A DNA stretch of 64,000 bases from Pseudomonadota bacterium (GCA_023423415.1 JAFAFP010000246.1:1-64000); one strand, 5' to 3'. Counted from the first letter of the stretch, positions 36,463-46,127 are shown. Program-made: numbers and translations. The notes: generated from the sequence alone by a model not told the origin.

Positions 36463-37692
36463 GGCCGGAACCTTAAGCGCTGAAAAATCGCGACGCTCGA
36501 CGAGCCAACTCGTCAACACACCAAACACCAGCCCCCAAAATGCTGCGCCGATGCCAAAAATGGCTTGATCGGCGAGCGTAACCATAAAGGTCACTAACGC
36601 CCCCAAGGTGAAGCTCTGTTGGAAAGCGGTCCGAAACGCATCCTGCAGAACCCTGAGCAGGGCGAGGCCCGCCAGCGTGGCAATGAAAGCACCCGGCGTT
36701 CCCAGCATCAGTTGCACAAACAATGGGGCGAATATCCCGAAAGCGATCGACAGCAGCGCCAGAAAGAGAGCGGCGCCAAAATGCTTCGACCTTTCTCCGC
36801 CAGACACCATAATCCCCGTCGACGGCCCGGTCAGACATGTTGAAACACAGCCGACAACTGCCGTGCAAAGCGATGCAATCCCGCAGATGAATGTGATGGT
36901 GTTGACCGGCGGCTTGTAATCCCTGGATTTCAGGATCGCTATGCCTTGCGCGTTGTTGGCGGCGACGACTGTGATCATCAGCGGAACCGTAAGTTCTGCG
37001 ATCGCCTGCACTGAAAATACCGGCATATAGACGGTCGGCTTCACCACAAGATCGTTCATCGCCAGGGAAGCAAGTGTTGGCGTCTGATCTGACACCACCA
37101 GCGCGATGCAGCCAACAATCAGAACCGCAATCATGGGCCGGATGTATCTCTGCAACCTTTCCGATGCCGACACGACGACGAACGCAGCCGTCATCGATGC
37201 TGTGATCAGAAAGTCGCTTTTGAAGGCGGCGACCCAGTTCAGTCCAAATTTCAGGAAAACAGCCGCCACCATCGCCATGATGATCGGCATCGGAATGCGG
37301 TCCATGACGAAGCGGATCCAGCCGGTAAGTCCGAGGGCCATCATCAACAGGCCCGTCGCAATATATGCACCGATCACTTCCTGAAAGGTCAGGTGCCCCA
37401 AGGCGTCTCCGACAAGCACCGTGCCGGGAATCGTCCAGAAGAATGCCAGCGGCATGCGATAGAGAAGCGATGCAACCAGCGCGAAAACACTATTCAAAGC
37501 AAATGCACCAAATATCCATGACGACAGATCGGCGCTGCTCAAACCGCCTTTCGCGCCCGCGGCAAGCACGATCGCCACTGGCGCCGAAGTCGAAAACAGA
37601 AAGGCGATCAACGCATTGGCAAAATTGGTCAACGAAAGCGACCTGAACAGGCCACTTGTTTTTGGATCATCTGCCGGCAATCGCTCGAGCAT
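36460..37692 (-). CDS. benE: BenE-family benzoate/H+ symporter
   Basis: 410 residues with about twelve hydrophobic segments. Family-typical stretches are LTNFANALIAFLFSTSAPVAIVLAAG near the start, FFWTIPGTVLVGDAL, NAQGIAIL and CVSTCLTGPSTGIM. Members import benzoate or similar aromatic acids across the cytoplasmic membrane. No benzoate catabolic gene is adjacent; the upstream neighbours on the same strand are a methyltransferase and an AraC regulator, so the true substrate is open. The stop codon lies inside a dispersed repeat. Confidence 0.87.
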   Translation of the reverse strand: MLERLPADDPKTSGLFRSLSLTNFANALIAFLFSTSAPVAIVLAAGAKGGLSSADLSSWIFGAFALNSVFALVASLLYRMPLAFFWTIPGTVLVGDALGHLTFQEVIGAYIATGLLMMALGLTGWIRFVMDRIPMPIIMAMVAAVFLKFGLNWVAAFKSDFLITASMTAAFVVVSASERLQRYIRPMIAVLIVGCIALVVSDQTPTLASLAMNDLVVKPTVYMPVFSVQAIAELTVPLMITVVAANNAQGIAILKSRDYKPPVNTITFICGIASLCTAVVGCVSTCLTGPSTGIMVSGGERSKHFGAALFLALLSIAFGIFAPLFVQLMLGTPGAFIATLAGLALLRVLQDAFRTAFQQSFTLGALVTFMVTLADQAIFGIGAAFWGLVFGVLTSWLVERRDFSALKVPA

Positions 37693-37736
37693 ATCGAAAG
37701 TCTCTATTCTGTTTGATGTCGCGAGCGGTCGCCGAA

Positions 37737-38558
37737 CTATCGCCGGCCCGTTGCCTTGAAGAAGGCGTAGCAGAAGACGCCATCCGGCTCAGACGTCCGA
37801 TACAGATCGGCAATGCCTTTGTCGAAATCGGCGGCCGACAAAAGATCGTTATCCAGCACAAGCTTCCGAACGCCCTCGATCATGGCCGTGAATGTCTTGC
37901 GGGTGAACCCATCGGACATGGCCGGCCTCGTTGAGTCCGCATAGACCATCCGCGGCGAGACCGTGACATCGAAAAAGCCCGCATGACCGAGTAATGGATA
38001 GAGCCGTCGTCCGATCAGCGCATCGCCGCCGGCCCTCGCCTGCAGCGTCACCTGACACTGGATGGCCCTGCGGGCATATTCGCTGTCGGGATGAAAGAAG
38101 GTAGAGCCGTGATCGCCTTCGATCACAGTGATCGTTCCGCCCGGCTTGAGAACGCGCTTCAAGGCCCTGAGCGCTTCTTCCGGCCTTGGCAGGTGCTCCA
38201 GCACAAAGCAAAGGAAAACATGGTCGAAGGATGCAGGCGGGAAATCCAGCGCAAAAATATCCCCCTGAAGCACCGTGACATTGGAAAGTCTGTTTGCCTC
38301 GATTACCTTCCGCGCGTCACGCAGCGATACCTCTGAAACATCGATTGAGGTGATCAGCGCTCCCGGGCTGCGTTCGGCGATCGCGACTGTTTGAGCCCCG
38401 ACGCCGCATCCGGCTTCGAGCACCTTGGAGCCTGCGGGAAACGACGTGTCCGCATGCAACAGATCGACCAGTGTGCTCGCCTGATCCTGCAGACGCTGGA
38501 GTTCTTTCAGGTCATATCCGTGCAGATAGGCGCTTGCCATCGATTGCTCCGCGGGCAC
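37737..38558 (-). CDS. Class I SAM-dependent methyltransferase
   Basis: 273 residues. It has the SAM loop KVLEAGCGVGAQTVAIAE, ITSIDVSEVSL, the motif around DHVFLCFVLEHLPRPEEAL and LKPGGTITVIEGDHGST. The pattern resembles UbiE/Methyltransf_11-31 enzymes. Substrate is unknown. It sits between an AraC regulator (78 bases upstream) and benE (44 bases downstream), all on the minus strand, and the three may form one regulated unit. Confidence 0.82.
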   Translation of the reverse strand: MPAEQSMASAYLHGYDLKELQRLQDQASTLVDLLHADTSFPAGSKVLEAGCGVGAQTVAIAERSPGALITSIDVSEVSLRDARKVIEANRLSNVTVLQGDIFALDFPPASFDHVFLCFVLEHLPRPEEALRALKRVLKPGGTITVIEGDHGSTFFHPDSEYARRAIQCQVTLQARAGGDALIGRRLYPLLGHAGFFDVTVSPRMVYADSTRPAMSDGFTRKTFTAMIEGVRKLVLDNDLLSAADFDKGIADLYRTSEPDGVFCYAFFKATGRR

Positions 38559-38635
38559 GCAGAATCGATAGCGAGCCTGCGCAAGAGCTCAACCTGCCAA
38601 GAACCTGAAGGTCGCGTCTTGAAAGAAATTGCGCG

Positions 38636-39439
38636 TCAGTGACGGTCGCCGACATATCGGCCGGGCGTAATCCCAAACTGCCTGACGAAGGCGCGGGTCA
38701 TGTGGCTCTGATCCGCGAACCCGGCGCGCTGGGCGGCGCCGGCCAGCGTCTCGCCGTTCAACAGAAACCGTCGCGCAAGGCGCACCCGGCATTGAACGAC
38801 GTAAGCATGCGGTGTCGTCCCCATCTCGCGCGCAAAAGCGCGGACGATCTGGTAGCGACTGACACCCGATAGCTCAGCAAGCTCCGCCAGCGTGATCTGG
38901 CTTGCAGGGTCGTCGTCGATACGCGCTCTTGCTTTGGCAACGGACGGCGTCAATTGTCGAGACTCGTCGGGGAGCCGGAGATCGGATGACGTCAACTGCT
39001 CCACAATATCGAGCAACATCTCCTCAACGCTCAGCCGCTCTGCTCCATCAATTAGCCTGTCAAAGAGCCGATTGACGGAGCGACCCAATACAGGATCCCG
39101 CAGACTCGGACTCCTGAACTCAATCTCGCGGGTGCTGTCGAACAGGAACTCTTTCGTCAGCACCATCGGATCGAAATAGATGATCCGCCAATGGCGGGGC
39201 GTGCCGTTTATGGCGAGACCGTCGTGCAGTTCGCCGGGATTGACGGTGATGACGTCTCCCGGAACCGACTCCACCTGGCCGACACCGCTCCACGAGCGCT
39301 GGGCGCCCGACAACACAACGCCAATGCCGTATTCATCGTGCGTATGTCGAGGAAAGCTGTGGTTGGACACAAGCTCCATCGCATGGATGCCCCCGATCGA
39401 GGGACGATGCATGGTCACGTGATGCGATTTTTGTGTCAT
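38636..39439 (-). CDS. AraC-family transcriptional regulator
   Basis: About 267 residues. The N-terminal cupin-like sensor domain includes SFPRHTHDEYGIGVVLSG and VNPGELHDG. The C-terminal double helix-turn-helix (about 180-265) includes LAELAELSGVSRYQIVRAFAREMGTTPHAYV and GFADQSHMTRAFVRQFGITPGRYV. ATG 39439 is preferred over an open frame to 39475. It probably controls the downstream methyltransferase and benE, by position only. Effector unknown. Confidence 0.85.
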   Translation of the reverse strand: MTQKSHHVTMHRPSIGGIHAMELVSNHSFPRHTHDEYGIGVVLSGAQRSWSGVGQVESVPGDVITVNPGELHDGLAINGTPRHWRIIYFDPMVLTKEFLFDSTREIEFRSPSLRDPVLGRSVNRLFDRLIDGAERLSVEEMLLDIVEQLTSSDLRLPDESRQLTPSVAKARARIDDDPASQITLAELAELSGVSRYQIVRAFAREMGTTPHAYVVQCRVRLARRFLLNGETLAGAAQRAGFADQSHMTRAFVRQFGITPGRYVGDRH

Positions 39440-39676
39440 GCCACAATCGTACACCAGTGATCCGGCGGCGCTCAACGGGACGCTGCAGAAGCAACCCTGG
39501 TCAAGACTTGTCGCCGTACCGCGGCGACATCAACCGCGACACTGGGACCCTTGGACTATTTGATCTGCTGAAGACGTGCTTGGTGGTCGGGCATCTTTCC
39601 GATCGACGACAAGGATAGCGATTTGCTAACCGCCAAGCTGGCCAGCATCGCGGTGATGTCGCCGCCGTCGGGTGTC
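39440..39676. other. Gap upstream of the AraC gene
   Basis: 237 bases expected to hold the AraC promoter. A minus-strand open stretch here can be translated as a roughly 30-residue peptide (starting MLASLAVSKS), but it has no recognised family. No promoter boxes stand out. Confidence 0.3.
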
Positions 39677-39895
39677 TCAGGCCGCAATTGATGGCGACCG
39701 GAATTCGGGCGCTTCGCTCGCACTGAAAACCACCGTCGTCTCGAATTCGTATCGGCAATCGTCACAGTTCCACAGATGACGCACCCGCTGCACGTCCACG
39801 AACTCCGACCATATCGGGGCGATCAAACTCGCTCCGCATTGCGCACAAGGCAGTTTCCCAAACGTGGAAAGAGTTCTGAACGAGCCTGCATTCAT
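39677..39895 (-). CDS. Small zinc-ribbon protein of unknown function
   Basis: 72 residues. Cys-x2-Cys in LPCAQCGASLIAP and again in WNCDDCRYEFET suggests one zinc ribbon. Similar small proteins with this LPCAQCG and RVRHLW pattern are, from memory, common in Bradyrhizobium relatives and have no known function. The start MNAGSFRTLSTFGKLP is chosen because similarity begins there; an upstream ATG at 39943 is in frame. No operon partner is evident. Confidence 0.6.
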   Translation of the reverse strand: MNAGSFRTLSTFGKLPCAQCGASLIAPIWSEFVDVQRVRHLWNCDDCRYEFETTVVFSASEAPEFRSPSIAA

Positions 39896-40360
39896 TGCAC
39901 GTCCTCCGTTGCTTATTATTGCCACTGTCAAGCGGTGAGGCATTTTGGGAAGGCCTTATCCATAGGACAAGACGTTCTGAAAAGACCTATCCACACTCAA
40001 TACCACTCGTGATTGTCAGTTTTATGATCGCGGCGGTGCGATACCGGATTTTCGCAAAGGAAATCAGCGCATCCTTCACACCTGATTTCTGCGCACGCAA
40101 ATTTATTGCAACAATTTGCGACAAAGTTTGAATAGTGCCGCGTCGAAAGCTGCCGAACCGCTTCGAATTGATGACGGCATCTTTATCTGCCGGTTATGCG
40201 CGCTGGGTTCGCGTTTATGAACACGAACACATTCATGCGCTTGCAATCGTTGCCTTACGTTGCACCGCGCAACCCGCCGCGGAACTGGAGGAGGACGGTC
40301 CATCGATTTCGTCATCGTGTTTACGACGGGAGAAAGGAGCGTCCTCCGCGGAGTCCACTC
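39896..40360. other. 465-base region without a supported gene
   Basis: Relatively AT-rich DNA between the zinc-ribbon gene and the DUF1835 gene. A CAAATT...AATTTG inverted repeat lies in the AT-rich part near 40098-40120 and may belong to a promoter. Small open frames on both strands show no protein features, and no RNA gene was recognised. Confidence 0.35.
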
Positions 40361-41677
40361 CTATTGCTTTGCAACAACTCCCTTGTCGTCGTTCCAACGC
40401 CAGCAAGGCTCGTCGCTCGCAATTCTCACGCCGCCGAGCCACCGCACAGGGGGATTGAGAGAGAGCCAGTCCGTCTTCCCTGCGAGAACGGCTCGTCCGG
40501 TCTCTGTGAGGGACAACCGCTCCTTGGGCCAACTGCGGTCCCCGCTCTGAAAGCTGCCGTCGAAAACGCCCGGATGAGTCTCCTTCATGCTTTCGATGAG
40601 GAACAGCATCATCAGATCCGTCAGATAGGGCAGCGGCTCGCGCTGCGTCAGCAAGGCATGGAATGTCTCGCCGACGGTTCGAGGCTGTTCAGCCAGAATC
40701 TGAAGGATCAGACGCTCCGTGAGGCTCAGTCCGTCCTGGGTCCAGGGCAATTCCTGACAGTGCCTTCTGAGGGCGACGGCGAGTTGCGGGAGTTCCGGCA
40801 TACCGCCCGCGGCCGCCTCGGCAAGGGGCCGCGGATCGTCGGAGCGAAGCATTTGCCAAACCGATGCCCCGGCCCGCAGTTGGCGGTCCGAGACCTGTTC
40901 GCGCTCGCTCCACAGCAGACGCAAAGCCTCGGGTGGTAACTGACCGAGACCGATAAATCGCATGGCTCCGGGAAAGTGCGTGGCCGAAACAAGCTCAAGC
41001 CGGGCTGGCGTTGTTTCGGCGAATTGGGCGAGACACCGCGCGAGGATCAGTTGATCGTAGGTGTCGTGTTCGAACCACAGGACAACGCGATCGTAGTGAG
41101 CGGCCGCGGTTCGCAGCTTCTCCTCGGTCGATGTCAGATCGCGATCAATCTCATCGCGCGTGCGGCCCACGTGGCTGCCATAGGTGCTCGCCAGAAAATC
41201 GACCCGCCGTTCGAGCCAATGCGCATCGTTCACAAGCGGCCCGTGGCAAATCGGATCGGCGTAGGCGAGGAAGTCGCCGATGAAGCCGGCTTCTTTCAAC
41301 GTGGTGCTGATGTCATGGCCGCACCGTATGTGCAGCGTTGTCATGTCCCGATCCGGCGCGACATCATTGCGCACGATGCGATCCCAGTTTCGATCCATCG
41401 CGGCGACGTGCGCTGTCAGCTTTGGCCAGCTCGGCAGACCAAGTTCGCGCGCGATGACGAGTTGAGCGTCACTCAGGCGCGCGCCATGAACGTCTGAGCG
41501 GAGCGGTTGAGGATGATAATCGTCGTATCGCTTCAGCGCGTCAGCGTCGCGCGCGCGTATACCGGCCAGCAATTCCTTGGCGCGTTTGCGTTGCTGTTCG
41601 AGATTGAGCCGAAATGGCGAGGCGGCACGGCGTGAGCCGGTCTTGGTCGCGGAAACAGATTCCGGGAGGTCGGACAT
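40361..41677 (-). CDS. DUF1835-domain protein
   Basis: 438 residues. An N-terminal helical part (about 20-95, with LVIARELGLPSWPKLTAHVAAM) resembles the segment found before ankyrin-like or DUF1835 domains. The middle starts with TTLHIRCGHDISTTLKEAGFIGDFLAYADPICHGPL, which is the DUF1835 signature, and continues with VVLWFEHDTYDQLIL. The C-terminal third is helical (winged-helix-like LTERLILQILAEQPRTVGETF). Function is unknown. It stands alone between two non-coding gaps, so its own promoter is likely upstream of 41677. Confidence 0.75.
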   Translation of the reverse strand: MSDLPESVSATKTGSRRAASPFRLNLEQQRKRAKELLAGIRARDADALKRYDDYHPQPLRSDVHGARLSDAQLVIARELGLPSWPKLTAHVAAMDRNWDRIVRNDVAPDRDMTTLHIRCGHDISTTLKEAGFIGDFLAYADPICHGPLVNDAHWLERRVDFLASTYGSHVGRTRDEIDRDLTSTEEKLRTAAAHYDRVVLWFEHDTYDQLILARCLAQFAETTPARLELVSATHFPGAMRFIGLGQLPPEALRLLWSEREQVSDRQLRAGASVWQMLRSDDPRPLAEAAAGGMPELPQLAVALRRHCQELPWTQDGLSLTERLILQILAEQPRTVGETFHALLTQREPLPYLTDLMMLFLIESMKETHPGVFDGSFQSGDRSWPKERLSLTETGRAVLAGKTDWLSLNPPVRWLGGVRIASDEPCWRWNDDKGVVAKQ

Positions 41678-41842
41678 CGGAAAGACCTTTCCTTTGGTCT
41701 GTGTCCGCCTGTCAGACAGGAAAGGTGAAATGATCGCTCAAGGCGGTCTTTGATGGTCTGGGCGCAGCCCTTCCCGCGGACACGGAGGCTCCGACCGAGC
41801 CTGGGCTCAGTTATTCAAAGGCCCTGCATCTCGTCAAGGCCT

Positions 41843-42913
41843 TCAGGCGACCGCTCGTCCCAATACGCGGCGATAGACGGCTGCGTATTGCACAGCTTCG
41901 GCCTCGACGCTGAAATGCGCCACCACATGCGCGCGGGCGCGTTCGCCCATCGCAGCGGCACGCTCCGGGTCGCGCATCAAGGGCTCGACTGCGGCCGCCA
42001 ATGCATCGGCATCGCCGGGCGGCACCAGCAACCCATCTTGTCCATCGGTGACAACGGCGGTAGCGCCTCCCGCGCGCGCGGCGACAAGCGCGTTGCCGGA
42101 CGCCATGGCTTCCAGCATCGTCAGCCCGAAGCCTTCGTTACGCGAGGTGAAGGCGTAGATGAGCGTCCGCCGATACCATGGCGGCACATCATCGATCGGC
42201 AACTCACCGAGAATATGCACGCGGTCCTGCAGACCGGCCTTCGTCACGCGTTCCTCGAGGCCCTTCCCGAATGATGCGTCATCGATGGCGCCGACCACCA
42301 CCGCACTGAAATCGGGATAGCGTGGCAACAAGCGGCACATCGCATCGATGAAAACGTCGGTGCCCTTCTGATGCCTGACACGGCCGAAACAACCGATGGC
42401 ATACTTCGTCTGTATGCCACCTTCGCGCAGCTCCGCGCCACGATCCGCGGGTGGGTGATAGCGCCCGACGTCGATGCCGTGCAGGATCACCTCGTGCGGC
42501 ACTTTCAAATAGGACGCCGATGCCGGGCTTGGGGCGACGACGGCGTCCATGCGCCTGATCAGCCAGCGTGTGATCCAGGTGTGATGGCGCTGCGCAACGG
42601 ATGTAAAGACAAGACGCAGCGGCCAGCCCAGCCATTTCAACGCAACGCCCACCATCATCTCGTTGTTGCGCCGTGCGTGCCAAACGATCGGCCGCCGGCC
42701 GCGAAAGCGCAGCTTGAACAGACCGCCGAAGGTCATGGTCGCGACGCCATTCGGTGCGTCAGGACCAAGCCAGCGGGTCGCAACCAGCCGCGACACACGC
42801 GGCGCGATCATGCGGTTGGTCGCAGTGATGCCGGTGTAGTTCCAGTGCAGATTGGGAATGATCGCGTCGAGATCGTTCAAGTCAGTTGCTCCGCCCGCCC
42901 CGAACATTCGCAC
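41843..42913 (-). CDS. GT4-family glycosyltransferase
   Basis: 356 residues. IGCFGRVRHQKGTDVFIDAMCRLLPRYPDF is the donor-domain entry and FTSRNEGFGLTMLEAMASGNALVAARAGG the E-x7-E motif, near 260-285. The acceptor half (GVALKWLGWPLRLVFTSVAQRHHTW) resembles core-LPS GT4 enzymes. It diverges from galE, so a galactose-containing core or O-antigen is plausible, but no acceptor can be assigned. Start ATG 42913 is the first Met of the frame; the next in-frame Met would lose family sequence. Confidence 0.85.
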   Translation of the reverse strand: MRMFGAGGATDLNDLDAIIPNLHWNYTGITATNRMIAPRVSRLVATRWLGPDAPNGVATMTFGGLFKLRFRGRRPIVWHARRNNEMMVGVALKWLGWPLRLVFTSVAQRHHTWITRWLIRRMDAVVAPSPASASYLKVPHEVILHGIDVGRYHPPADRGAELREGGIQTKYAIGCFGRVRHQKGTDVFIDAMCRLLPRYPDFSAVVVGAIDDASFGKGLEERVTKAGLQDRVHILGELPIDDVPPWYRRTLIYAFTSRNEGFGLTMLEAMASGNALVAARAGGATAVVTDGQDGLLVPPGDADALAAAVEPLMRDPERAAAMGERARAHVVAHFSVEAEAVQYAAVYRRVLGRAVA

Positions 42914-43067
42914 AGGCGGCGAGTTCGGAGACCGGGGCTCCCCGTCCTGGCGAAGCGCCTATGTGGCATCCGCTTTCGGGACGAGGCCGATTGAGTTTCG
43001 CGTCCTTATTACCCATTTTTTCACGCCGGTCGCCTATAATGATGCAAATTCTGGGAGGACCTACGCC

Positions 43068-44054
43068 ATGGCTGTTCTGGTCACCGGCGGCGCCGGCTAT
43101 ATCGGCAGCCACATGGTTTATGAATTGCTCGATGCCGCCGAAGATGTGGTGGTTCTCGACAATCTGTCGACCGGCTTTCGCTGGGCCATTCCCGAGCGCG
43201 TGCCGCTTTATGAAGGTGACACCGGCGATGAGCAACTCGCGCGTTCGATCATCGCGCAGCACGAGGTCGACGCCATCATCCATTTCGCGGCCTCGATCGT
43301 GGTGCCGGACTCGGTCGCCGATCCGCTTGGCTATTATCGCAACAACACCGCCAATTCGCGCACGCTGATCGACGCCGCCGTCAATACCGGCGTGAAGCAT
43401 TTCATCTTCTCGTCCACCGCCGCCGTCTATGGCAATCCCAAAGCCGTTCCCGTTAGCGAAGACGCAACGCCCGATCCGATGTCGCCCTATGGCTCGTCGA
43501 AGTTGATGACGGAGATCATCCTGCGCGACACCGCGTTCGCGCATCCGCTGAAATACGCCGTGCTGCGCTACTTCAATGTCGCTGGCGCCGACCCGCAGAT
43601 GCGGACCGGGCAATCGACGCCGGCCGCCACGCATCTGATCAAGGTTGCGGTGCAGACCGCACTCGGCATGCGCAAGAAGATGGATGTGTTCGGCACCGAC
43701 TATCCGACGCCGGACGGAACCTGCATCCGCGACTACATCCACGTCAGCGATCTGGTCCGCGCACATTCCGACGCGCTGCGTTACCTCCGCGGCGGCGGCA
43801 AGTCGGCCACGTTCAACTGCGGCTATGGGCGCGGCTTTTCGGTTCTGGAGGTGATCGAAACCGTGAAGCGCATATCCGGCGTCGATTTCCACGTCGATCT
43901 GTCGGAACGCCGGCCCGGCGATCCGGCGCAGATCGTCGCCGCATCGGACAAGGCGCGGACCACCCTCGCCTGGCAGCCGCGCTACGACGATCTCGACACA
44001 ATCGTGTCGAACGCGCTGGCATGGGAACAAAAGCTGCGGAAGCGGAACGCTTAG
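43068..44054 (+). CDS. galE: UDP-glucose 4-epimerase
   Basis: 328 residues. VLVTGGAGYIGSHMVYEL (NAD loop), FSSTAAVYGNP and SPYGSSKLMTE (Ser and Tyr-x3-Lys), and LRYFNVAGADP are GalE signatures. It interconverts UDP-glucose and UDP-galactose for surface glycans. ATG 43068 is preceded by GGGAGGAC, a strong ribosome site, which excludes the upstream open frame from 42852. TATAAT at 43035-43040 is a possible -10 box; no good -35 was seen at the usual distance. Confidence 0.95.
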   Translation: MAVLVTGGAGYIGSHMVYELLDAAEDVVVLDNLSTGFRWAIPERVPLYEGDTGDEQLARSIIAQHEVDAIIHFAASIVVPDSVADPLGYYRNNTANSRTLIDAAVNTGVKHFIFSSTAAVYGNPKAVPVSEDATPDPMSPYGSSKLMTEIILRDTAFAHPLKYAVLRYFNVAGADPQMRTGQSTPAATHLIKVAVQTALGMRKKMDVFGTDYPTPDGTCIRDYIHVSDLVRAHSDALRYLRGGGKSATFNCGYGRGFSVLEVIETVKRISGVDFHVDLSERRPGDPAQIVAASDKARTTLAWQPRYDDLDTIVSNALAWEQKLRKRNA

Positions 44055-44060
44055 CAGATT

Positions 44061-44174
44061 TTCCGCTCATCCCAGCGGAAGCGGGGACCCAGACCTGAAA
44101 AGCCCAAAAGTTGCGCTGGATTCCCGCCGGAGCCTGTCATCGGGCGCGCGCAGTGCGGCCATGGCGGGAATGAG
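44061..44174. repeat. Palindromic dispersed repeat, divergent copy
   Basis: Contains TTCCGCT/AGCGGAA (44061-44067, 44074-44080), CTGGATTCCCGCC (44116-44128) and GGCGGGAATGAG (44163-44174), which pair as in the elements at 58169-58257 and 60005-60118. It follows the galE stop directly and may act as a 3' RNA structure. Confidence 0.55.
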
Positions 44175-44253
44175 TAGCAATTCGGGGCGCCTGGACCGCC
44201 TTATTCCCCGAGACTTGAAATCTCCGGCCTGAGCGGGCAGGTAGCCCGGCTGA

Positions 44254-44289
44254 AAGCACGATCTGTTCCCCTTGGGACGGGCCGTGCTT
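44254..44289 (+). promoter_or_regulatory. Nested hairpin upstream of the exporter gene
   Basis: AAGCACG (44254-44260) pairs with CGTGCTT (44283-44289), and inside it GTTCCC (44265-44270) pairs with GGGAC (44274-44278). A further possible stem (AGCGGGC/GCCCGGCT) lies just upstream. No U-run follows, so it is not an ordinary terminator. It lies 45 bases before the ABC exporter ATG, a position for a structured leader. Confidence 0.4.
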
Positions 44290-44333
44290 CATCCTCTGTA
44301 TGCCTTCCGATTCGGGGGCTTAAGGAACCGGAC

Positions 44334-46127
44334 ATGGCGCCAAAGGCCCCTGCAGACAACGAGAGCGCGTCCCAGTTGATCCGCCGCCTCGTCAGCGATT
44401 ACGGCGCGAAACACTGGAAGAGCTACGCCATTGCCTTCGCACTGATGGCGGTGTCGGCAGGCACCACGGCGCTGATCGCCTATCTGATGGGCACCATCGT
44501 CAACAAGGCCTATGTCGACCGCAGTTTCCATGCGATCGTCGTCATCGGCCTTTTCACCATCGTCATCTTTTGCGCGCGGGGTCTCGCGACCTATTTCCAG
44601 GCCGTGATCATGTCGCGCATCGGCAACGCGATCATCGCCGAAAACCAGCGCAAATTGTTCGACCGGCTGATGAACCAGAGCCTCGGCTTCTTCGCCGCGC
44701 GGCATTCGTCGGAATTCCTGCATCGGCTCTCGACCGGCGCCAATGCCGCAACGCAGGTGCTGAATCTTCTGGTGACCTCGGTCGGCCGCGATGCGCTGTC
44801 GCTGATCGGCCTCGCCGCGGTGATGGTGATTCAGGATCCGGTGATGTCATTGTCCGCGCTGATCATTGCGCCGCCGGCGATGTGGATGATCCGCAAGCTG
44901 GTCAAGCGCATCCGCGCCGTCGCCAAGGCGCAATTCACCGGCGGCACACGCCTGTTCCAGACCTTGCAGGAGACCATCCAGGGCATTCGCACTGTCAAGG
45001 CCTTCACGCTCGAGGATCGCTTGCGCCATCGCTATTACGACAATGTCGCGGCGGTGGAACACGAAGCCAACAAGATGGCCCGCGTTGCCAATCGCTCGAG
45101 CCCGACGATGGAAGCGCTCGCGGGCGTCGCGATTGCGGCCGGCGTGATCTATGGCGGCTATCGCACCATCGAGATGAATGCGACGCCGGGCGAATTCTTC
45201 TCCTTCATCACGGCATTCCTGCTCGCCTATGAGCCGGCGAAGCGGCTGGCGCGGTTGCAGATCGAACTGAATGCCGGCCTTGTCGGCGTGCGACAACTGT
45301 TCGACATCATCGATGCGCCGACCACCGAAGCGGCCGACAACGACAAGCCGAAGCTTGTCATGAACAAGGGCCGCGTCGCATTCAACGACGTGCAATTCAG
45401 CTATCGTCCGAACGAGTTGGTGCTGAACGGCCTGTCGCTCGTTGCCGAAGCGGGGCAGATGACGGCGCTGGTCGGCCCGTCGGGCGGCGGCAAATCGACG
45501 ATCCTCAACATCATCCTGCGGCTTTACGAGCCGCAAGCCGGCACGGTGACGATTGACGGCCAGACTATCACAGCGGTGTCGCGTCACTCATTGCGGGAAC
45601 AGATCGCCTATGTCGGCCAGGATGTATTCCTGTTCCACGGCACGATCCGCGACAATATCGGCTTCGGCAAGGACAGCGCGACCGAGGACGAGATCGTCGC
45701 CGCGGCCAAGGCGGCCAACGCGCATGACTTCATCATGTCGTTCCCGCACGGCTACGACACTCATACCGGCGAACAGGGCCTGCAGCTCTCGGGCGGCCAG
45801 CGTCAGCGCATTGCGGTGGCGCGGGCGCTGATCCGCGACGCCAAACTGATCCTGCTGGATGAGGCGACCGCGGCACTGGATTCCGAATCGGAGCGGCTGG
45901 TGCAGGACGCCATCGCCCACCTGACCAAGGGCCGCACCACCATCGTGATCGCCCACCGCCTGCATACGGTGGCCCATGCCGACCGGATCTTCGTGATCGA
46001 GGGCGGCGTCATCGCCGAGGATGGTCGCCACGAGGAGCTGCTGCGCAAGGGAGGACGCTACGCATCCTTCTACCGACTGCAATTGCAGAACCAGGACGCC
46101 CTGGAGCCGGTGGCGGTACCGGCCTGA
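44334..46127 (+). CDS. MsbA-like fused ABC exporter
   Basis: 597 residues. The membrane domain has several hydrophobic segments (YAIAFALMAVSAGTTALIAYL, FHAIVVIGLFTIVIFCA) and the coupling region IQGIRTVKAFTLEDR, typical of MsbA and lipid exporters. The ATPase domain has GPSGGGKST, YVGQDVFLFHGTIRDNIGFG, LQLSGGQRQRIAVARAL, LILLDEATAALD and IVIAHRLHTV. It should move lipid A, LPS or another lipid across the inner membrane. It stands alone between galE and hipBA. A long structured leader precedes it. Confidence 0.88.
   Translation: MAPKAPADNESASQLIRRLVSDYGAKHWKSYAIAFALMAVSAGTTALIAYLMGTIVNKAYVDRSFHAIVVIGLFTIVIFCARGLATYFQAVIMSRIGNAIIAENQRKLFDRLMNQSLGFFAARHSSEFLHRLSTGANAATQVLNLLVTSVGRDALSLIGLAAVMVIQDPVMSLSALIIAPPAMWMIRKLVKRIRAVAKAQFTGGTRLFQTLQETIQGIRTVKAFTLEDRLRHRYYDNVAAVEHEANKMARVANRSSPTMEALAGVAIAAGVIYGGYRTIEMNATPGEFFSFITAFLLAYEPAKRLARLQIELNAGLVGVRQLFDIIDAPTTEAADNDKPKLVMNKGRVAFNDVQFSYRPNELVLNGLSLVAEAGQMTALVGPSGGGKSTILNIILRLYEPQAGTVTIDGQTITAVSRHSLREQIAYVGQDVFLFHGTIRDNIGFGKDSATEDEIVAAAKAANAHDFIMSFPHGYDTHTGEQGLQLSGGQRQRIAVARALIRDAKLILLDEATAALDSESERLVQDAIAHLTKGRTTIVIAHRLHTVAHADRIFVIEGGVIAEDGRHEELLRKGGRYASFYRLQLQNQDALEPVAVPA

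Noticed and set aside
40196..40939. 247-codon plus-strand frame near the DUF1835 gene
   Set aside because: It overlaps the 3' part of the recognised DUF1835 gene and has no features of a protein family.
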